A stretch of DNA of 7,529 bases from Anaerolineae bacterium. GTDB taxonomy: Bacteria > Chloroflexota > Anaerolineae > CG2-30-64-16. The notes beneath the pieces were generated by a model. It saw nothing but the letters and a program-made list of their open reading frames with translations. It ran no database searches and was not told where the DNA came from. Within the stretch, counting starts at the first letter, position 1. Every line of letters starts with the position of its first letter. Below are positions 6,486 through 7,529 of this stretch, one piece after another. Position numbers and translations under genes: made by a program. The stretch covers positions 1 to 7,529 of the forward strand of contig JALOOE010000153.1 of NCBI GenBank assembly GCA_025454565.1, given 5' to 3'.

Positions 6486-7529
6486 ATGACCGACTCTTTG
6501 GAAGCCCCGGCACACGTTGCGCAGCCGCAGATGATGCCTCGCCGTCGCGTGGTGGTCACAGGCCTGGGCGCGATCACGCCGGTGGGTAACACTGCTCCCG
6601 ACACCTGGCACGCATTGGCCGCGGGCCGTTCCGGCGTGGCCGAGGCCACCCAACTGGATACCAGCGCATATCCGACGCACTGCGCTGCCGAAGTTAAGGG
6701 CTTCAACCCTGAGACCTCCATCTCGGCCAAGGAAGCCCGGCGCATGGCTCGTTGTTCGCAACTGGCGATCGTGGCAGGCCGCGAAGCCGTGGTCGATTCG
6801 GGCCTCACTATCGGGCACGAAGACCGCGAGCGAATGGGGGTCATCCTTGGGGTGGCGTTCGGCGGCATTGATGTGATCATGGATCCGCTCCGGAAATTCG
6901 TCCTCGAAGGCAATATCCGGGTTACCCCCCATGTGCCCCTGGAATCGCTGATCAACATGCCGGCGTTCCACGTCGGCATGGAGCACGGCTTTCAGGGGCC
7001 GCTATCGACGCTGGGCACCGCTTGCGCGGCCGGCACGCAGGCCATCGGCGACGGTCTGGAATGGATCCGCCGCGGCACGTGCGATGTTGTGCTGGCAGGC
7101 GGCACTGAGTCGCAGATCAGCCCGTTCTTCTTCGTCGGCTTCACCGCGCTGCACGTGCTCTCCACATACAAAGGTGATCCGGCAAAGGCCGCCCGGCCCT
7201 TCGATCTGAATCGTGATGGGTTCGTCATCGGCGAAGGCGCGGTCGTGCTGGTCCTGGAGGAGTTGAACCACGCCCTCAAGCGCGGCGCACGTATCTATGC
7301 CGAGGTGCTGGGACAGTCGGCGACGGCGGATGCCTACCATATCGCCGCGCCCGATCCGGCCGGGACCGGCCCGGCGCGCACCATGCGCTGGGCGCTGGCC
7401 GATGCAGGGGTCGTGCCTGAACAAGTCGACTACATTAACGCACACGGCAGCGGGACGCAGCCCAACGATTCCGCGGAAACGGCCGCCATCAAGCAGGTCT
7501 TCGGCGATCATGCCTATCGGCTGACAGTC
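6486..7529 (+). CDS. fabF: Beta-ketoacyl-ACP synthase II (FabF/KAS II type), C-terminus cut by window edge
   Basis: The enzyme condenses malonyl-ACP with acyl-ACP to extend fatty acids. I translated 348 residues from the ATG at 6486. RRVVVTGLGAITPVGN (20-35) is the thiolase-fold start. GTACAAGT (177-184) contains the nucleophile Cys180. ARPFDLNRDGFVIGEGA (236-252) is typical, and INAHGSGTQPND (317-328) carries the first catalytic His320. The second His and the conserved Lys lie beyond the right edge; about 65-75 residues are missing. AHGSGT..ND plus FGDHAYRLTV is closer to the wording of type II polyketide ketosynthases than to the common AHGTSTPLND of FabF, so a specialised ketosynthase is possible. 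Residues 1-18 are an extra N-terminal tail, and the ATG pair at residues 16-17 is an alternative start. GGAGG lies 11 nt before the chosen ATG, and the plsX stop is 2 nt away. No acpP gene separates it from plsX. Confidence 0.92.
   Translation, partial: MTDSLEAPAHVAQPQMMPRRRVVVTGLGAITPVGNTAPDTWHALAAGRSGVAEATQLDTSAYPTHCAAEVKGFNPETSISAKEARRMARCSQLAIVAGREAVVDSGLTIGHEDRERMGVILGVAFGGIDVIMDPLRKFVLEGNIRVTPHVPLESLINMPAFHVGMEHGFQGPLSTLGTACAAGTQAIGDGLEWIRRGTCDVVLAGGTESQISPFFFVGFTALHVLSTYKGDPAKAARPFDLNRDGFVIGEGAVVLVLEELNHALKRGARIYAEVLGQSATADAYHIAAPDPAGTGPARTMRWALADAGVVPEQVDYINAHGSGTQPNDSAETAAIKQVFGDHAYRLTV

Overview
The window is a 7.5 kb piece of a GC-rich bacterial chromosome (GC well above half by eye). 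It holds two divergent gene blocks. On the minus strand (positions 1 to about 4510) lies a nucleotide-sugar / surface-polysaccharide cluster interrupted by a tRNA-Leu. On the plus strand (about 4530 to the right edge) lies a fatty-acid / phospholipid block. The taxon cannot be fixed from this sequence. The gene content, the type of short heptameric repeats and the degV-plsX-fabF order would suit an environmental Chloroflexota-like bacterium, but that is a low-confidence inference.

Minus-strand block, in order of transcription: an extended SDR nucleotide-sugar epimerase/dehydratase (3461-4432, GTG start); a tRNA-Leu(GAG) (3275-3357) with its own consensus promoter and a rho-independent terminator; a UDP-glucuronate-4-epimerase-like SDR (2143-3165, TTG start); a UDP-HexNAc 6-dehydrogenase of WbpA/WecC type (737-2092); and rfbA/rmlA (glucose-1-phosphate thymidylyltransferase, running off the left edge). 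Together they would supply activated sugars (uronic acid forms, epimerised sugars, dTDP-sugars) for an exopolysaccharide, O-antigen-like polymer or glycan.

Plus-strand block: a DegV/FakB-type fatty-acid-binding protein (4624-5466), plsX (5503-6483) and a FabF-type beta-ketoacyl-ACP synthase (6486 to the right edge). Gaps are 36 and 2 nt, so this looks like one operon. It links binding of free fatty acid, formation of acyl-phosphate for phospholipid synthesis, and chain elongation.

The two blocks are separated by a 191-nt intergenic region. Two good sigma70-type promoters diverge there, and their -35 hexamers overlap by five bases. The most unusual structure is a pair of 7-bp-period repeat arrays. 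One (1799-1875) sits in frame inside the dehydrogenase gene and contains a perfect 20-bp inverted repeat. The other (about 4465-4506) sits in the leader of the minus-strand SDR gene. I see no defence system, CRISPR array, transposase or phage gene.
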